A DNA stretch of 64,000 bases. It comes from NVTR01 sp036479015 (GTDB lineage: Bacteria; Pseudomonadota; Alphaproteobacteria; Rhodobacterales; Rhodobacteraceae). The notes beneath the pieces were generated by a model. The model searched no databases, was not told the origin of the DNA, and was given only the letters and a program-made list of their open reading frames with translations. Each line of letters opens with the position of its first letter. Positions within the stretch are counted from its first letter, which is position 1. Made by a program: the position numbers and the translations under genes. Where the stretch lies: positions 1-64,000 of the forward strand of contig JAZGFB010000053.1 in assembly GCA_036479015.1 (NCBI GenBank). Direction: 5' to 3'. Positions 32,975 to 41,910 of the stretch are shown here, piece after piece.

Positions 32975-34255
32975 TTAGACCAGCATGCCGATCGGGTTTT
33001 CCAGATTGTTTTTGATGGCTGCCAGAAATTCTGCACCAACAGCACCGTCAATCACCCGGTGATCCACAGATAGGGTCACCGACATCACTGTTGCCACTGC
33101 CAGTTCACCATCGACCCCGACGACGGGCTTTTTGGCACCGGCACCAACGGCCAGAATTGAACCGTGGGGCGGGTTGATCACCGCGTCAAAATTGTCGATC
33201 CCCATCATGCCCAAGTTTGAAATAGCAAAGCTGCCGCCCTGGTATTCGTGCGGTGCCAGTTTGCGGGTGCGGGCACGACCAGCAAGATCTTTCATTTCGG
33301 CCGACAGGGCCGACAGGGTTTTGGTTTCTGCGTCTTTCAGAACCGGCGTGAACAGACCACCTTCGATGGCGACGGCCACGGCTACATCGGATGGTTTCAA
33401 CTGCAAAATACGATCCCCGGCCCAGACCGCATTGGCGGCGGGCACAGTTTGCAGCGCCAGGGCGCAGGCCTTGATGATAAAATCGTTGACCGATAGCTTA
33501 ATGCCGCGGGCTTCCAGCTGCTTGTTTAGGGCCGCACGAAACGACAGCAGAGCGTCAAGTTGAATGTCCCGGCGCAGGTAGAAATGCGGAATGGTTTGTT
33601 TGGCTTCGGTTAGGCGGGACGCGATGATTTTGCGCATGCCATCCAGCGGAATTTCTTGATATTCGCGGTCGGCATACATGGCCAGAACAGCGTCGGAGGC
33701 CGGGCCAGTTGGCATGGCTGCGGCGGCAGGGGCCGTTGCTTTGACCGGTGTTGATGCGCTGGCGGTGGTGCCTTCCAGATCTGCTTTGACAATGCGGCCA
33801 TGGGGCCCGGTGCCGGTGATGCCGGATAGATCAACACCCTTGTCAGCGGCGATGCGTCGGGCCAGGGGGGACGCAAATACACGTGTTTCATCAGTGGCTT
33901 GCGCGGCAATCGGGGCTGCGGTTGGCGCGGCTGTGGTTTCTTGTTCGGATGTTGCCTTCGCGGATTTTGGTGCAGCGGCGGGTGCAGCTTTTCCGATGTC
34001 AGTGGCCGTTTCATCGTCTTCCAGCAGCACGGCAATCACGGTATTGACCTGCACGCCCTGGGTGCCTTCTGCCACCAGTATTTTGCCGACCACGCCTTCA
34101 TCCACGGCTTCAAATTCCATCACAGCTTTGTCGGTTTCGATCTCGGCCAGTAGGTCGCCTGAGGATACGGTGTCGCCCTCTTTTACCAGCCATTTGGCAA
34201 GCGTGCCTTCTTCCATGGTGGGCGATAGGGCGGGCATTTGAATTTCAATGGGCAT
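32975..34255 (-). CDS. pdhC: Pyruvate dehydrogenase E2, dihydrolipoamide acetyltransferase
   Basis: Core of the pyruvate dehydrogenase complex. 426 residues. Lipoyl domain at 1-75 with the lipoyl lysine in EIETDKAVMEFE; Ala/Pro-rich linker; E3/E1-binding domain at about 127-165 (FASPLARRIAADKGVDLSGI, GTGPHGRIVKADLE); catalytic domain from about 195 with the active-site VDHRVIDGAVGAEFL near the C-terminus. Last gene of the pdhA-pdhB-pdhC operon, with 12 bases between it and pdhB. Confidence 0.96.
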   Translation of the reverse strand: MPIEIQMPALSPTMEEGTLAKWLVKEGDTVSSGDLLAEIETDKAVMEFEAVDEGVVGKILVAEGTQGVQVNTVIAVLLEDDETATDIGKAAPAAAPKSAKATSEQETTAAPTAAPIAAQATDETRVFASPLARRIAADKGVDLSGITGTGPHGRIVKADLEGTTASASTPVKATAPAAAAMPTGPASDAVLAMYADREYQEIPLDGMRKIIASRLTEAKQTIPHFYLRRDIQLDALLSFRAALNKQLEARGIKLSVNDFIIKACALALQTVPAANAVWAGDRILQLKPSDVAVAVAIEGGLFTPVLKDAETKTLSALSAEMKDLAGRARTRKLAPHEYQGGSFAISNLGMMGIDNFDAVINPPHGSILAVGAGAKKPVVGVDGELAVATVMSVTLSVDHRVIDGAVGAEFLAAIKNNLENPIGMLV

Positions 34256-34267
34256 GTCTGTTTTCCC

Positions 34268-35635
34268 TTACCGGTAGGTGACGGATTTGACCGCCTCAAT
34301 GACATCTTGGGTGTTGACCAGAGCCAGTTTTTCAAGGTTCGCCGCATAGGGCATGGGCACGTCTTTACCGGCCACATTCAGCACCGGCGCATCCAGATAA
34401 TCAAACGCATGGGTCATGATATAGGCCGACAGATGGTTGCCGATGGAACACACTGGCCAGCCCTCTTCCACGGTGACGCAGCGGTTGGTTTTTTGCACGC
34501 TTTTGATCACAGTTTCATAGTCAATCGGGCGGATGGTGCGCAGGTCGATGACTTCGCATGATATACCGTCTTTGGCCAATTCATCGGCGGCTTCCAGCGC
34601 GTATTTCATGCCAATGGAAAAGCTGACGATGGTAACGTCTGTGCCTTCCCGCCAGATGCGGGCTTTGCCAAACGGAATGGTGAAATCATCCAGAACAGGC
34701 ACATCAAATGACTGACCGTAAAGCAGTTCATTTTCCAGGAAAATCACCGGGTTCGGGTCGCGGATCGCGGTTTTCAGCAGGCCTTTGGCGTCGGCTGCGG
34801 AATAGGGCTGCACCACTTTCAGGCCGGGAATTTGGGCGTACCAACTGGAATAGTCCTGTGAATGTTGCGCGCCAACGCGCGCGGCGGCACCATTTGCCCC
34901 GCGAAACACGATGCTGGCGCCCATCTGGCCGCCGGACATATACAGGGTTTTGGCAGCGGAATTGATAATTTGGTCAATTGCCTGCATGGCAAAATTGAAA
35001 GTCATGAATTCGACGATTGGTTTCAAACCACCAAAGGCAGAACCGATGGCGATACCGGTGAAGCCGTGTTCGGTGATCGGTGTATCAATGACCCGTTTTT
35101 CGCCAAATTCGTCCAACATGCCCTGGCTGATCTTATAGGCACCCTGGTATTCGGCAACTTCTTCACCCATCAGATACACAGTGTCATCGCTGCGCATTTC
35201 TTCGGACATGGCGTCGCGCAGGGCTTCGCGCACGGTGGTTGATTTCATCTCAGTATCAGCCGGGTAGTCTGGGGCGGCGAGATCGACAGCCGCAACAATG
35301 GGCTGGGCAGGGGCAGCAGCGGCAGTGGGGGCTGTTGGTGTTTCTTGGGCCTGAATGGTAGGGGCGGGCGCGGCGATATCGTCAGCGCTGTCGCCGTCTT
35401 CAAGCAAAATGGCTATGGCGGCATTGACGGCAACGCCTTGACTGCCCTCGGGCACCAGAATTTTACCAATGACACCTTCGTCAACGGCTTCAAATTCCAT
35501 CACGGCTTTGTCGGTTTCGATTTCGGCAATGATGTCGCCAGATGCAACGGTATCGCCCTCTTTTACCAACCATTTGGCAAGCGTGCCTTCTTCCATTGTC
35601 GGGGAAAGCGCGGGCATAAGAATTTCGGTGGCCAT
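34268..35635 (-). CDS. pdhB: Pyruvate dehydrogenase E1 beta with N-terminal lipoyl domain
   Basis: 455 residues. Residues 1-78 are a complete lipoyl domain, almost identical to that of the E2 next door, with ETDKAVMEFE; an Ala/Pro linker follows. From about 130 on is the transketolase-type E1 beta part (TVREALRDAMSEEMRSDDTV, EHGFTGIAIGSAFGGLKPIV, the C-terminal VEEGWPVCSIGNHLSAYI). This fused form is characteristic of many alphaproteobacteria and gives the complex extra lipoyl arms. Confidence 0.96.
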   Translation of the reverse strand: MATEILMPALSPTMEEGTLAKWLVKEGDTVASGDIIAEIETDKAVMEFEAVDEGVIGKILVPEGSQGVAVNAAIAILLEDGDSADDIAAPAPTIQAQETPTAPTAAAAPAQPIVAAVDLAAPDYPADTEMKSTTVREALRDAMSEEMRSDDTVYLMGEEVAEYQGAYKISQGMLDEFGEKRVIDTPITEHGFTGIAIGSAFGGLKPIVEFMTFNFAMQAIDQIINSAAKTLYMSGGQMGASIVFRGANGAAARVGAQHSQDYSSWYAQIPGLKVVQPYSAADAKGLLKTAIRDPNPVIFLENELLYGQSFDVPVLDDFTIPFGKARIWREGTDVTIVSFSIGMKYALEAADELAKDGISCEVIDLRTIRPIDYETVIKSVQKTNRCVTVEEGWPVCSIGNHLSAYIMTHAFDYLDAPVLNVAGKDVPMPYAANLEKLALVNTQDVIEAVKSVTYR

Positions 35636-35647
35636 GTCTGTGTCCCC

Positions 35648-36637
35648 TTAAGCGTAAATGTCGGTGTAAAGTTCATCAAGCGCCGGTTCCGGGCTTTCTT
35701 TTGCAAACTCTGCGGCTTCGTTCACCACGGCTTTGATATCTTTATCAATAGCTTTCAAATCGTCCTCTGTGGCGTGTTTTCCGGTAAGCAGAAGATCGCG
35801 GACGTTTTCGATGGGGTCGCGTTCAGAGCGCATTTTTTGCACTTCTTCACGGGTGCGATATTTGGCTGGGTCAGACATGGAATGGCCGCGATAGCGGTAG
35901 GTTTTGATTTCCAGGATATAGGGGCCGTCACCGGCACGGCAATGGGCCGTGGCCTTTTGCCCGGCGGCTTTGACCGCGAGGACATCCATACCATCAACCG
36001 CTTCACCAGGGATGCCAAATGCGGCCCCGCGCGTGTAGATATCTGCTGATGAAGTGGACCGGTTTTGCTTTGTACCCATGGCGTATTGGTTGTTTTCGAT
36101 CACGAATATCACAGGCAGCTTCCAAAGGGCGGCCATGTTAAAGCTTTCGTAGACCTGGCCCTGATTGGCGGCACCGTCACCAAAATAGGCAAAAGACACA
36201 TTGTCATTTCCCAGGTATTTATCAGCAAATGCAAGCCCCGCGCCAAGTGGCACCTGTGCGGCCACAATGCCGTGACCACCGTAAAAGTTCTTTTCCTTGG
36301 AGAACATGTGCATTGAGCCACCCTTGCCACGGGAATAGCCACCCTCACGACCAGTCAGTTCAGCCATCACGCCTTTGGGATCCATGCCGCAGGCCAGCAT
36401 ATGGCCATGGTCGCGGTAACTGGTGATGCGTTTGTCGCCCTCTTTTGCCGCGGCTTCCAGGCCGACAACGACGGCCTCTTGGCCGATATATAAATGGCAA
36501 AAGCCACCGATCAGCCCCATGCCATAAAGCTGGCCGGCTTTTTCTTCAAATCGACGTATGAGCAGCATCTGGTGATAGTGCTCTAGAAGCTCTTTTTTTG
36601 AGGTGTTTGATTTAGCGGCTTTTTTCCGGGCGGCCAT
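35648..36637 (-). CDS. pdhA: Pyruvate dehydrogenase E1 alpha
   Basis: Thiamine diphosphate-dependent decarboxylating subunit. 329 residues. ThDP motif GDGAANQGQVYESFNMAALW near the middle, RSTSSADIYTRGAAFGIPG, and the conserved phosphorylation-loop-like YRYRGHSMSDPAKYRTREEV. The start MAARKKAAKSNTSKKELLEH has ACAGGAG just before it. First gene of the operon. A 24-base palindrome sits 23 bases upstream of the start. Confidence 0.97.
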   Translation of the reverse strand: MAARKKAAKSNTSKKELLEHYHQMLLIRRFEEKAGQLYGMGLIGGFCHLYIGQEAVVVGLEAAAKEGDKRITSYRDHGHMLACGMDPKGVMAELTGREGGYSRGKGGSMHMFSKEKNFYGGHGIVAAQVPLGAGLAFADKYLGNDNVSFAYFGDGAANQGQVYESFNMAALWKLPVIFVIENNQYAMGTKQNRSTSSADIYTRGAAFGIPGEAVDGMDVLAVKAAGQKATAHCRAGDGPYILEIKTYRYRGHSMSDPAKYRTREEVQKMRSERDPIENVRDLLLTGKHATEDDLKAIDKDIKAVVNEAAEFAKESPEPALDELYTDIYA

Positions 36638-36660
36638 GGGGCATCTCCTGTCGGTCGCAA

Positions 36661-36684
36661 AGGTAGTTTAACGTTAAACTACCT
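36661..36684. promoter_or_regulatory. 24-base perfect palindrome in front of pdhA, candidate operator
   Basis: AGGTAGTTTAAC followed directly by its exact reverse complement GTTAAACTACCT. It begins 23 bases upstream of the pdhA start. On the pdhA strand it directly follows ATGCTTTAT, a possible -10 region, so a bound repressor would block the start site. The cognate regulator is not known. Confidence 0.6.
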
Positions 36685-36764
36685 ATAAAGCATATGGAAG
36701 GAGATTGCGATAGAAATTTGTGATTATGTTGATTTTCCGCAATGCGCAGTGAACATAGAGCGGA

Positions 36765-37067
36765 TTAGCGGATCACGATCTCATCTGATCGCACCAGCCC
36801 CAATACGTCCCTTGCCTGCTCATCCAGCAGATCAAGATCAAGGTATTCGTCTGACAGGCGGCGGGTTTTGTTCCGCATATTGGCGACTGCCTGAGTCAGG
36901 TTTTGGCGCTCTTGGTGTAGGATTTCGGCCTCGGCATCTATCTGCACGCGGCGAAACAGGCCGTAATCGCCCTGTACGCTGGCGAACGTGAAATAAATCG
37001 CCATCAGAAAAATGATGCCGAAATAGACCACAACACCCAATGTAGGAGACTTGCGAATACTGCCCAT
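36765..37067 (-). CDS. FtsB/DivIC-type septum formation initiator
   Basis: 100 residues. One N-terminal membrane segment (about 11-29, LGVVVYFGIIFLMAIYFTF) and a coiled coil in the periplasm (RRVQIDAEAEILHQERQNLT and on to about residue 75), the layout of FtsB/DivIC, which bridges FtsQ, FtsL and the late divisome. Its place next to pdhA is the usual one in alphaproteobacteria. Confidence 0.88.
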   Translation of the reverse strand: MGSIRKSPTLGVVVYFGIIFLMAIYFTFASVQGDYGLFRRVQIDAEAEILHQERQNLTQAVANMRNKTRRLSDEYLDLDLLDEQARDVLGLVRSDEIVIR

Positions 37068-37175
37068 GATACTGCCCTAGCGAAGCCTCTTACGGGCTAC
37101 TGGCACCAGTTTGGCACAGTTTTACCCCGGTGTGAATCGAAAATTTTCAGACCGGGGCAGAATTACTGTGTTGGC

Positions 37176-38069
37176 TTATCCGGCGACGGATGCGTTATAG
37201 ATCTGGCCGATGGTATCGTCCAACATGGAATTGAACTGGGCGTCGGTTTGCTGGGCTGACAGGCCTTCGGTCAGGGCGCGTGAAAAGCTGGCGATCACGC
37301 CTTTATTCTGGGCCAGTCGGTTGTTAGCTTCGGTTCGCGAATAGCCACCTGACAGGGCGACAATGCGCATGACACCTGGGTGGGCCACAAGGGCCTGGTA
37401 GTGGTTGGCGGTTTCGGGAAGCGTCAGTTTCAGCATGACCTGTTGCCCTGAGGGCAATGCGTCAAGGTTTTTGGTCAGCGCGGCCAATAGAATTTCTTCG
37501 GCCTGGGATTTTTCAGAGATGGATATTGTGACCTCGGGTTCTATGATCGGCATCAGCCCATGGTCAGTAACCGTTGCGGCAACGGCAAACTGTTGCGCCA
37601 CGTTGGCCGCGATTCCCGTGGGCGAGGCCGCATCAATTACAGAGCGCATCTTGGTGCCAAAAATCCCGGCCTGACCTGCGCGTGATAACAATGCGCTAAG
37701 CTCGGGCATCGGCTTCATTAGGCGGACGCCGTCAGTTTCGTTCTCAAGTCCCTTGTCGATTTTCAGGAACGGAACGGTACCGCGATCTTGCCAAAGATAT
37801 GTTGCGGATGGTTTGCCGCCAATGTCACGGTCCATGGTGTTTTCAAACAGGATCGCGCCAACCACCCGCTTACCGGTGAACCCCGGGGCCTGCACGATGC
37901 GGCTGCGCATGGCATGGATCAGGTCATACATTTCAGTGTCAGAAGAAAACTGAGACGCATCAACGCCATACAGGCCAAGGGCCTTGGGGCTTGATCCACC
38001 GCTTTGATCCAATGCGGCGACAAAGCCATTGCCACTGCGCATTTGATCGGCCTGTTGTTGATTTGACAT
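37176..38069 (-). CDS. Class I fructose-bisphosphate aldolase
   Basis: 297 residues from MSNQQQADQMRSGNGFVAAL. Schiff-base aldolase: N-terminal DQSGGSSPKALGLYGVDAS, KRVVGAILFENTMDRDIGGK, VPFLKIDKGLENETDGVRLM with catalytic-lysine context, and MPIIEPEVTISI. C-terminal VALSGGYSRTEANNRLAQN binds phosphate. Cleaves fructose-1,6-bisphosphate into triose phosphates or runs in gluconeogenesis. The in-frame upstream extension lacks a ribosome binding site. Confidence 0.93.
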   Translation of the reverse strand: MSNQQQADQMRSGNGFVAALDQSGGSSPKALGLYGVDASQFSSDTEMYDLIHAMRSRIVQAPGFTGKRVVGAILFENTMDRDIGGKPSATYLWQDRGTVPFLKIDKGLENETDGVRLMKPMPELSALLSRAGQAGIFGTKMRSVIDAASPTGIAANVAQQFAVAATVTDHGLMPIIEPEVTISISEKSQAEEILLAALTKNLDALPSGQQVMLKLTLPETANHYQALVAHPGVMRIVALSGGYSRTEANNRLAQNKGVIASFSRALTEGLSAQQTDAQFNSMLDDTIGQIYNASVAG

Positions 38070-38297
38070 GAAAATTATGACCTTACCTAATATGACACTG
38101 CGATAGCCGTTTAGGCGCTTGGCTAACATGACGCAATTGGGGTTGCGCTAACAGGTCGTGACAGGGCGCGAAAAAGTCATGAACATCCGGATTGTTGCAC
38201 GTTTTACGTGCGGCCAATCGGTGCGGGGCCGATAATGGGCTTTTCCTTTGGCCCGAAGCGCCTTAGTTTATGCTGAACCAGATAACAGGAGCGCCCA

Positions 38298-38804
38298 ATG
38301 GCCGACACTCAAGACCTTGAAAACACCATTTTGATTGAACTTACAGGTGGCACTGTCACCATTGATCTGCTGCCTGACATTGCCCCCAAGCATTGTGCGC
38401 GGATGAAAGAACTGGCGCGCTCAGGTGCCTATGACAATGTGGTGTTTCACCGGGTAATTGATGGTTTCATGGCCCAAACCGGGGACGTGGCCAATGGCAA
38501 CGCGGAAAAAGATTTTAATCTAGGTTCGGCAGGAACCGGTGGTTCTGATCTGCCAGATGTACCGGCTGAGTTTTCCAATATTCCCCATGATCGCGGTACA
38601 ATTGGTGCGGCGCGTTCGTCCAACCCGGACAGTGCCAACAGTCAGTTCTTCATCAACTTTTCCGACAATCATTTCCTGAACAACCAGTATACGGTTTATG
38701 GGCGGGTGACGTCGGGTATGGAACATGTTGACGCGATACTGCGCGGCGAGCCGCCGACGAACCCGGATCGGATGATCAGCATGAAGGTTGCCGCAGATGC
38801 GTAA
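38298..38804 (+). CDS. Cyclophilin-type peptidyl-prolyl isomerase, cytoplasmic
   Basis: 168 residues without signal peptide. The cyclophilin signature FHRVIDGFMAQTGDVANGNA, then SSNPDSANSQFFINFSDNHFLNNQYTVYGRV, is intact. Speeds prolyl isomerisation in folding proteins. ACAGGAGCGCCC precedes the ATG. The next gene is a membrane-anchored cyclophilin whose start overlaps this stop. Confidence 0.95.
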   Translation: MADTQDLENTILIELTGGTVTIDLLPDIAPKHCARMKELARSGAYDNVVFHRVIDGFMAQTGDVANGNAEKDFNLGSAGTGGSDLPDVPAEFSNIPHDRGTIGAARSSNPDSANSQFFINFSDNHFLNNQYTVYGRVTSGMEHVDAILRGEPPTNPDRMISMKVAADA

Positions 38805-39444
38805 CCTTATCATTGGTGCGGTTGCGCTGATTGCGCTGGCATTTGGGGCCTACTATATCATTGCTGGTTCAAGCCAGGTTGCACCGGTTACCAGCGAAAC
38901 TGTGAGCAGTGATCCAAGTGACCCGGCTGCACCAAATACCGGCACCGGGCCGACACTTGAAATTACTGTAGCTGGGCAAGCCAACGGTACTATTGTGATC
39001 GAATTGTTTGACGATGTTGCGCCGCAACATGTTGAGCGGATCACCACATTGGCCCGCTCTGGCGCCTATGACGGCGTGGTGTTTCACCGGGTGATTAACG
39101 GGTTTATGGCCCAAACCGGTGATGTTGAGTTTGGCCAATCTGGTGGTGACACAGCCAAAGCCGGGCGCGGTGGATCGGACATGCCGGACTTGGCGGCCGA
39201 GTTTTCAGACCGCAGCTTTGGCCGCGGTGTGGTTGGCATGGCGCGTTCCAACAGCCCCGACAGCGCCAACAGCCAGTTTTTCATCATGTTTGCACCGGCC
39301 CCACATTTGGACGGGCAATATACCATTGTTGGTCAGGTGACATCCGGGTTGGATGTTTTGGACAGTATCAAAATGGGTGCTGGTAACAGTGGCGCTGTGC
39401 AAGGTGAGCCTGACGTGATGCAATCGGTCACTGTCAAACAGTAG
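38797..39444 (+). CDS. Cyclophilin-type peptidyl-prolyl isomerase, membrane-anchored or periplasmic
   Basis: 215 residues from ATG 38797. A hydrophobic N-terminus (MRNLIIGAVALIALAFGAYY) serves as anchor or signal, then a Ser/Thr/Pro-rich linker and a full cyclophilin domain (FHRVINGFMAQTGDVEFGQS, ARSNSPDSANSQFFIMFAPA). It overlaps the cytoplasmic cyclophilin by eight bases. The pair covers the cytoplasm and the periplasm. Confidence 0.94.
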   Translation: MRNLIIGAVALIALAFGAYYIIAGSSQVAPVTSETVSSDPSDPAAPNTGTGPTLEITVAGQANGTIVIELFDDVAPQHVERITTLARSGAYDGVVFHRVINGFMAQTGDVEFGQSGGDTAKAGRGGSDMPDLAAEFSDRSFGRGVVGMARSNSPDSANSQFFIMFAPAPHLDGQYTIVGQVTSGLDVLDSIKMGAGNSGAVQGEPDVMQSVTVKQ

Positions 39445-39521
39445 CACGTATTCAACCCTTCGTGATCTGGGGTATTATTGGGCGCATCTCTCTGTCAACT
39501 TACTGGCAGGAGGTGCGTCTT

Positions 39522-40493
39522 ATGCGTTTAAATACTTGGATTGCTGCTTGCGGATTGGCCCTGTTGGCAAGCGGGGCAATGGCCAACCCGGATCGCTGGA
39601 AAGGCGAATGGCCGACCACGGATTTTGAAAACTCTTCTGTGAGCAACTGGAATGAAATCCTTTCTGGTGGTCCACCCAAGGATGGTATTCCGGCACTGTC
39701 GGATCCGTCATTCATAAATGTGGCTGATGAGGCCCGCATTGGCGGGCGTGAACCTGTGATGGCGGTGGAAATTGACGGGCAGGTGCCCCGCGCTTATCCG
39801 ATCCGATATTTAACCTGGCATGAAATTGTGAATGACGTGGTTGGTGATACCCCGATTGCGGTGACATTCTGTCCGCTGTGCAATTCTGGGCTGGTTTTTG
39901 ATCGCCGGGTTGGGGGCGAGTTGCGCACCTTTGGGGTGTCAGGCAAGCTGCGTAATTCTGACATGGTGATGTATGACCGGGAAACTGAAAGCTGGTGGCA
40001 GCAGGCCATTGGTCAGGGCATTGTCGGGCAACATAATGGCGACCAACTGGTGCAGCTGGCGGCCTGGATGGAAAGCTGGGATGAGTTTAAAGCCCGCAAT
40101 CCGGACGGTTTGGTGATGGATGAACCTGACTGGCCGCGCCGCTATGGCAGCAACCCCTATACTGGTTACGACAGCTCGCGTAGGCCATTCCTGTATAGTG
40201 GAGAAGAGCCGCCCCATGATGTGCCTTCGCTGATGCGGGTGGTGCGGGTGAATGATGCGGCCTGGACCCTGGAAAGGTTGCGTACGGAAAATCAAATCAC
40301 AGAAAATGGCGTGACGATTTCATGGGCTGGCGGTCAGGCATCGGCGCTGGATGCGCGCAAAATTGAGGATGGACGCGATGTTGGTACCATTCGGGTGCGC
40401 GACGCCAGCGGCGTGGATGTGCCCCATGATGTGATGTTCGCTTTTGCATTCCATGCGTTCTGGCCGGACGGTCAGTGGATGTTGGGACAGTAG
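39522..40493 (+). CDS. DUF3179 domain protein, secreted
   Basis: 323 residues from ATG 39522, with AGGAGG nine bases upstream. Sec signal peptide (MRLNTWIAACGLALLASGAM, cleavage near AMA). DUF3179 domain with PKDGIPALSDPSFINVADEA, RAYPIRYLTWHEIVNDVVGD and CPLCNSGLVFDRRV (C117, C120). Function unknown. A paralogue with the same motif lies at 5091-6458 but carries about 110 extra N-terminal residues and a Tat-like signal. Confidence 0.75.
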   Translation: MRLNTWIAACGLALLASGAMANPDRWKGEWPTTDFENSSVSNWNEILSGGPPKDGIPALSDPSFINVADEARIGGREPVMAVEIDGQVPRAYPIRYLTWHEIVNDVVGDTPIAVTFCPLCNSGLVFDRRVGGELRTFGVSGKLRNSDMVMYDRETESWWQQAIGQGIVGQHNGDQLVQLAAWMESWDEFKARNPDGLVMDEPDWPRRYGSNPYTGYDSSRRPFLYSGEEPPHDVPSLMRVVRVNDAAWTLERLRTENQITENGVTISWAGGQASALDARKIEDGRDVGTIRVRDASGVDVPHDVMFAFAFHAFWPDGQWMLGQ

Positions 40494-40503
40494 CACCAAG
40501 GGC

Positions 40504-40560
40504 GATTATTCTGCGAATAATCGGGGTCGGGTGCCTTCGGCGAGGATATTTGTAAAAAGA
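40504..40560 (+). repeat. Dispersed intergenic element, copy 4, with TGC-loop hairpin
   Basis: Hairpin GATTATTC-TGC-GAATAATC (40504-40522), then GCCTTCGGCGAGGATATTTG and AAAAAGAAGAAG. The core has one change (GAGGATATTT). It starts 11 bases past the DUF3179 gene stop, the same spacing as copy 3 after terL. Confidence 0.65.
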
Positions 40561-40564
40561 AGAA

Positions 40565-40589
40565 GGGCGGGGGAAACCCGGCCCTTTTT
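40565..40589 (+). terminator. Terminator between DUF3179 gene and tyrS
   Basis: GGGC-G-GGG pairs with CCC-G-GCCC (one G-G mismatch), then TTTTT. It ends at the tyrS stop codon, so it serves the plus-strand gene. Confidence 0.6.
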
Positions 40590-41858
40590 CTATTTGGCGA
40601 GTGTTACCAGAGCGTGGCGTTTCTTGCCGGCGCTCAGTTTGATCGGCGTGGCAAGTGCGGCAGCGTCAAGCAGCAGGCCGGGGGTGTCTAACAGGTCATC
40701 ATTCAAGCGCGCGCCCTTGTCAGCGATCAGGCGTTTGGCTTCTTTTCCAGAACCGGCCAGGCCGGATTTTACCAGCAGTTGCACGATGGAAATGCCGTCG
40801 CCGATATCTGCGGCGCTGAGCGTCAGGGTTGGTAGATCATCACCGACGCCGCCCATTTCAAAGACTTCACGTGCGGTGGCTTGGGCGGCTTTGGCTGCAT
40901 CAGCCCCGTGGAGTAGTGTGGTGACTTCATTGGCCAGAATTATTTTGGCGGCATTGATTTCTGAACCATCTAATGCGCCTAGGCGATCGCATTCATCCAC
41001 CGGAAGTTCGGTGAAAAGTTTCAAAAATTTGCCCACATCGGCGTCGGTTGTATTTCGCCACCATTGCCAAAATTTATAGGGCGGGCACATGTCCCCATCC
41101 AACCAGATTGCACCGCCCTGACTTTTGCCCATTTTTCGGCCATCAGAAGTGGTAAGCAATGGTGTGGTGAGCCCATTAATTTCATGGTTAAGCACCCGGC
41201 GTGTCAGGTCGATACCGTTAACGATATTGCCCCATTGATCTGAGCCACCCATTTGGAGCAGGCAGCCGTAGCGGCGGTTAAGTTCTAGAAAATCATATGC
41301 TTGCAAGATCATGTAATTGAACTCTAGGAAAGACAGCGATTGTTCACGGTCCAATCTTGACTTGACGCTTTCAAAGCTAAGCATGCGGTTTACCGAAAAA
41401 TGCTTTCCGATATCGCGCAGGAACTCAAGATAGTTCAAATTGGCGAGCCATTCATCATTATTCAACATGATGGCATCGTTTTTGTCGTCGCCATAGGACA
41501 GGTATTTTGCGAATACCTTTTTCATCCCGCCGATATTTTTGGCTATGGCGGCATCATCAAGGAGCGGGCGTTCATCAGAGCGAAAGCTGGGATCGCCGAC
41601 TTTTGTAGTGCCACCACCCATGAGCGTAATTGGTTTATGGCCGGACTTTTGCAGCCAGCGCAGCAGCATGATGTTCATCAAATGACCAATATGCAGTGAG
41701 GCTGCGGTGGCGTCATAGCCGATATAGGCAGGCACGATGCCTTTGCACAGCGCCTCATCCAGCCCTTGATAATCAGTGCAATCAGCCAGAAAACCACGTT
41801 GCATGATCACTGCCATAAATTCAGATTTGGGGTGGTAGGTCATTGTGGGATTGTCCAT
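40590..41858 (-). CDS. tyrS: Tyrosyl-tRNA synthetase
   Basis: Charges tRNA-Tyr. 422 residues. Class I signatures HIGH (ATAASLHIGHLMNIMLLRWL) and KMSKS as KMGKS (TSDGRKMGKSQGGAIWL). MGGSDQWGNIVNGIDLTRRV binds tyrosine, and a C-terminal S4 RNA-binding domain starts at about 345. MDNPTMTYHPKSEF: the ATG at 41843 is a shorter alternative. Divergent from anmK. Confidence 0.97.
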   Translation of the reverse strand: MDNPTMTYHPKSEFMAVIMQRGFLADCTDYQGLDEALCKGIVPAYIGYDATAASLHIGHLMNIMLLRWLQKSGHKPITLMGGGTTKVGDPSFRSDERPLLDDAAIAKNIGGMKKVFAKYLSYGDDKNDAIMLNNDEWLANLNYLEFLRDIGKHFSVNRMLSFESVKSRLDREQSLSFLEFNYMILQAYDFLELNRRYGCLLQMGGSDQWGNIVNGIDLTRRVLNHEINGLTTPLLTTSDGRKMGKSQGGAIWLDGDMCPPYKFWQWWRNTTDADVGKFLKLFTELPVDECDRLGALDGSEINAAKIILANEVTTLLHGADAAKAAQATAREVFEMGGVGDDLPTLTLSAADIGDGISIVQLLVKSGLAGSGKEAKRLIADKGARLNDDLLDTPGLLLDAAALATPIKLSAGKKRHALVTLAK

Positions 41859-41910
41859 ATTCCAAAGGTGTTACGGCCTTATATCGGGGCCACCTAAAAA
41901 GGGAAAGCAT

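Noticed and set aside
34268..35635. Lipoyl domain on E1 beta as an unusual fusion
   Set aside because: This fusion is standard in many alphaproteobacteria, so it is noted in the annotation but not counted as novel.
38197..38211. Short dyad GCACG-TTTTA-CGTGC before the cytoplasmic cyclophilin gene
   Set aside because: Only five base pairs per arm; too weak to call an operator.
40444..41079. 211-codon plus-strand open frame
   Set aside because: It lies antisense to tyrS, has no ribosome binding site and no recognisable protein; it is a shadow of the tyrS coding strand.
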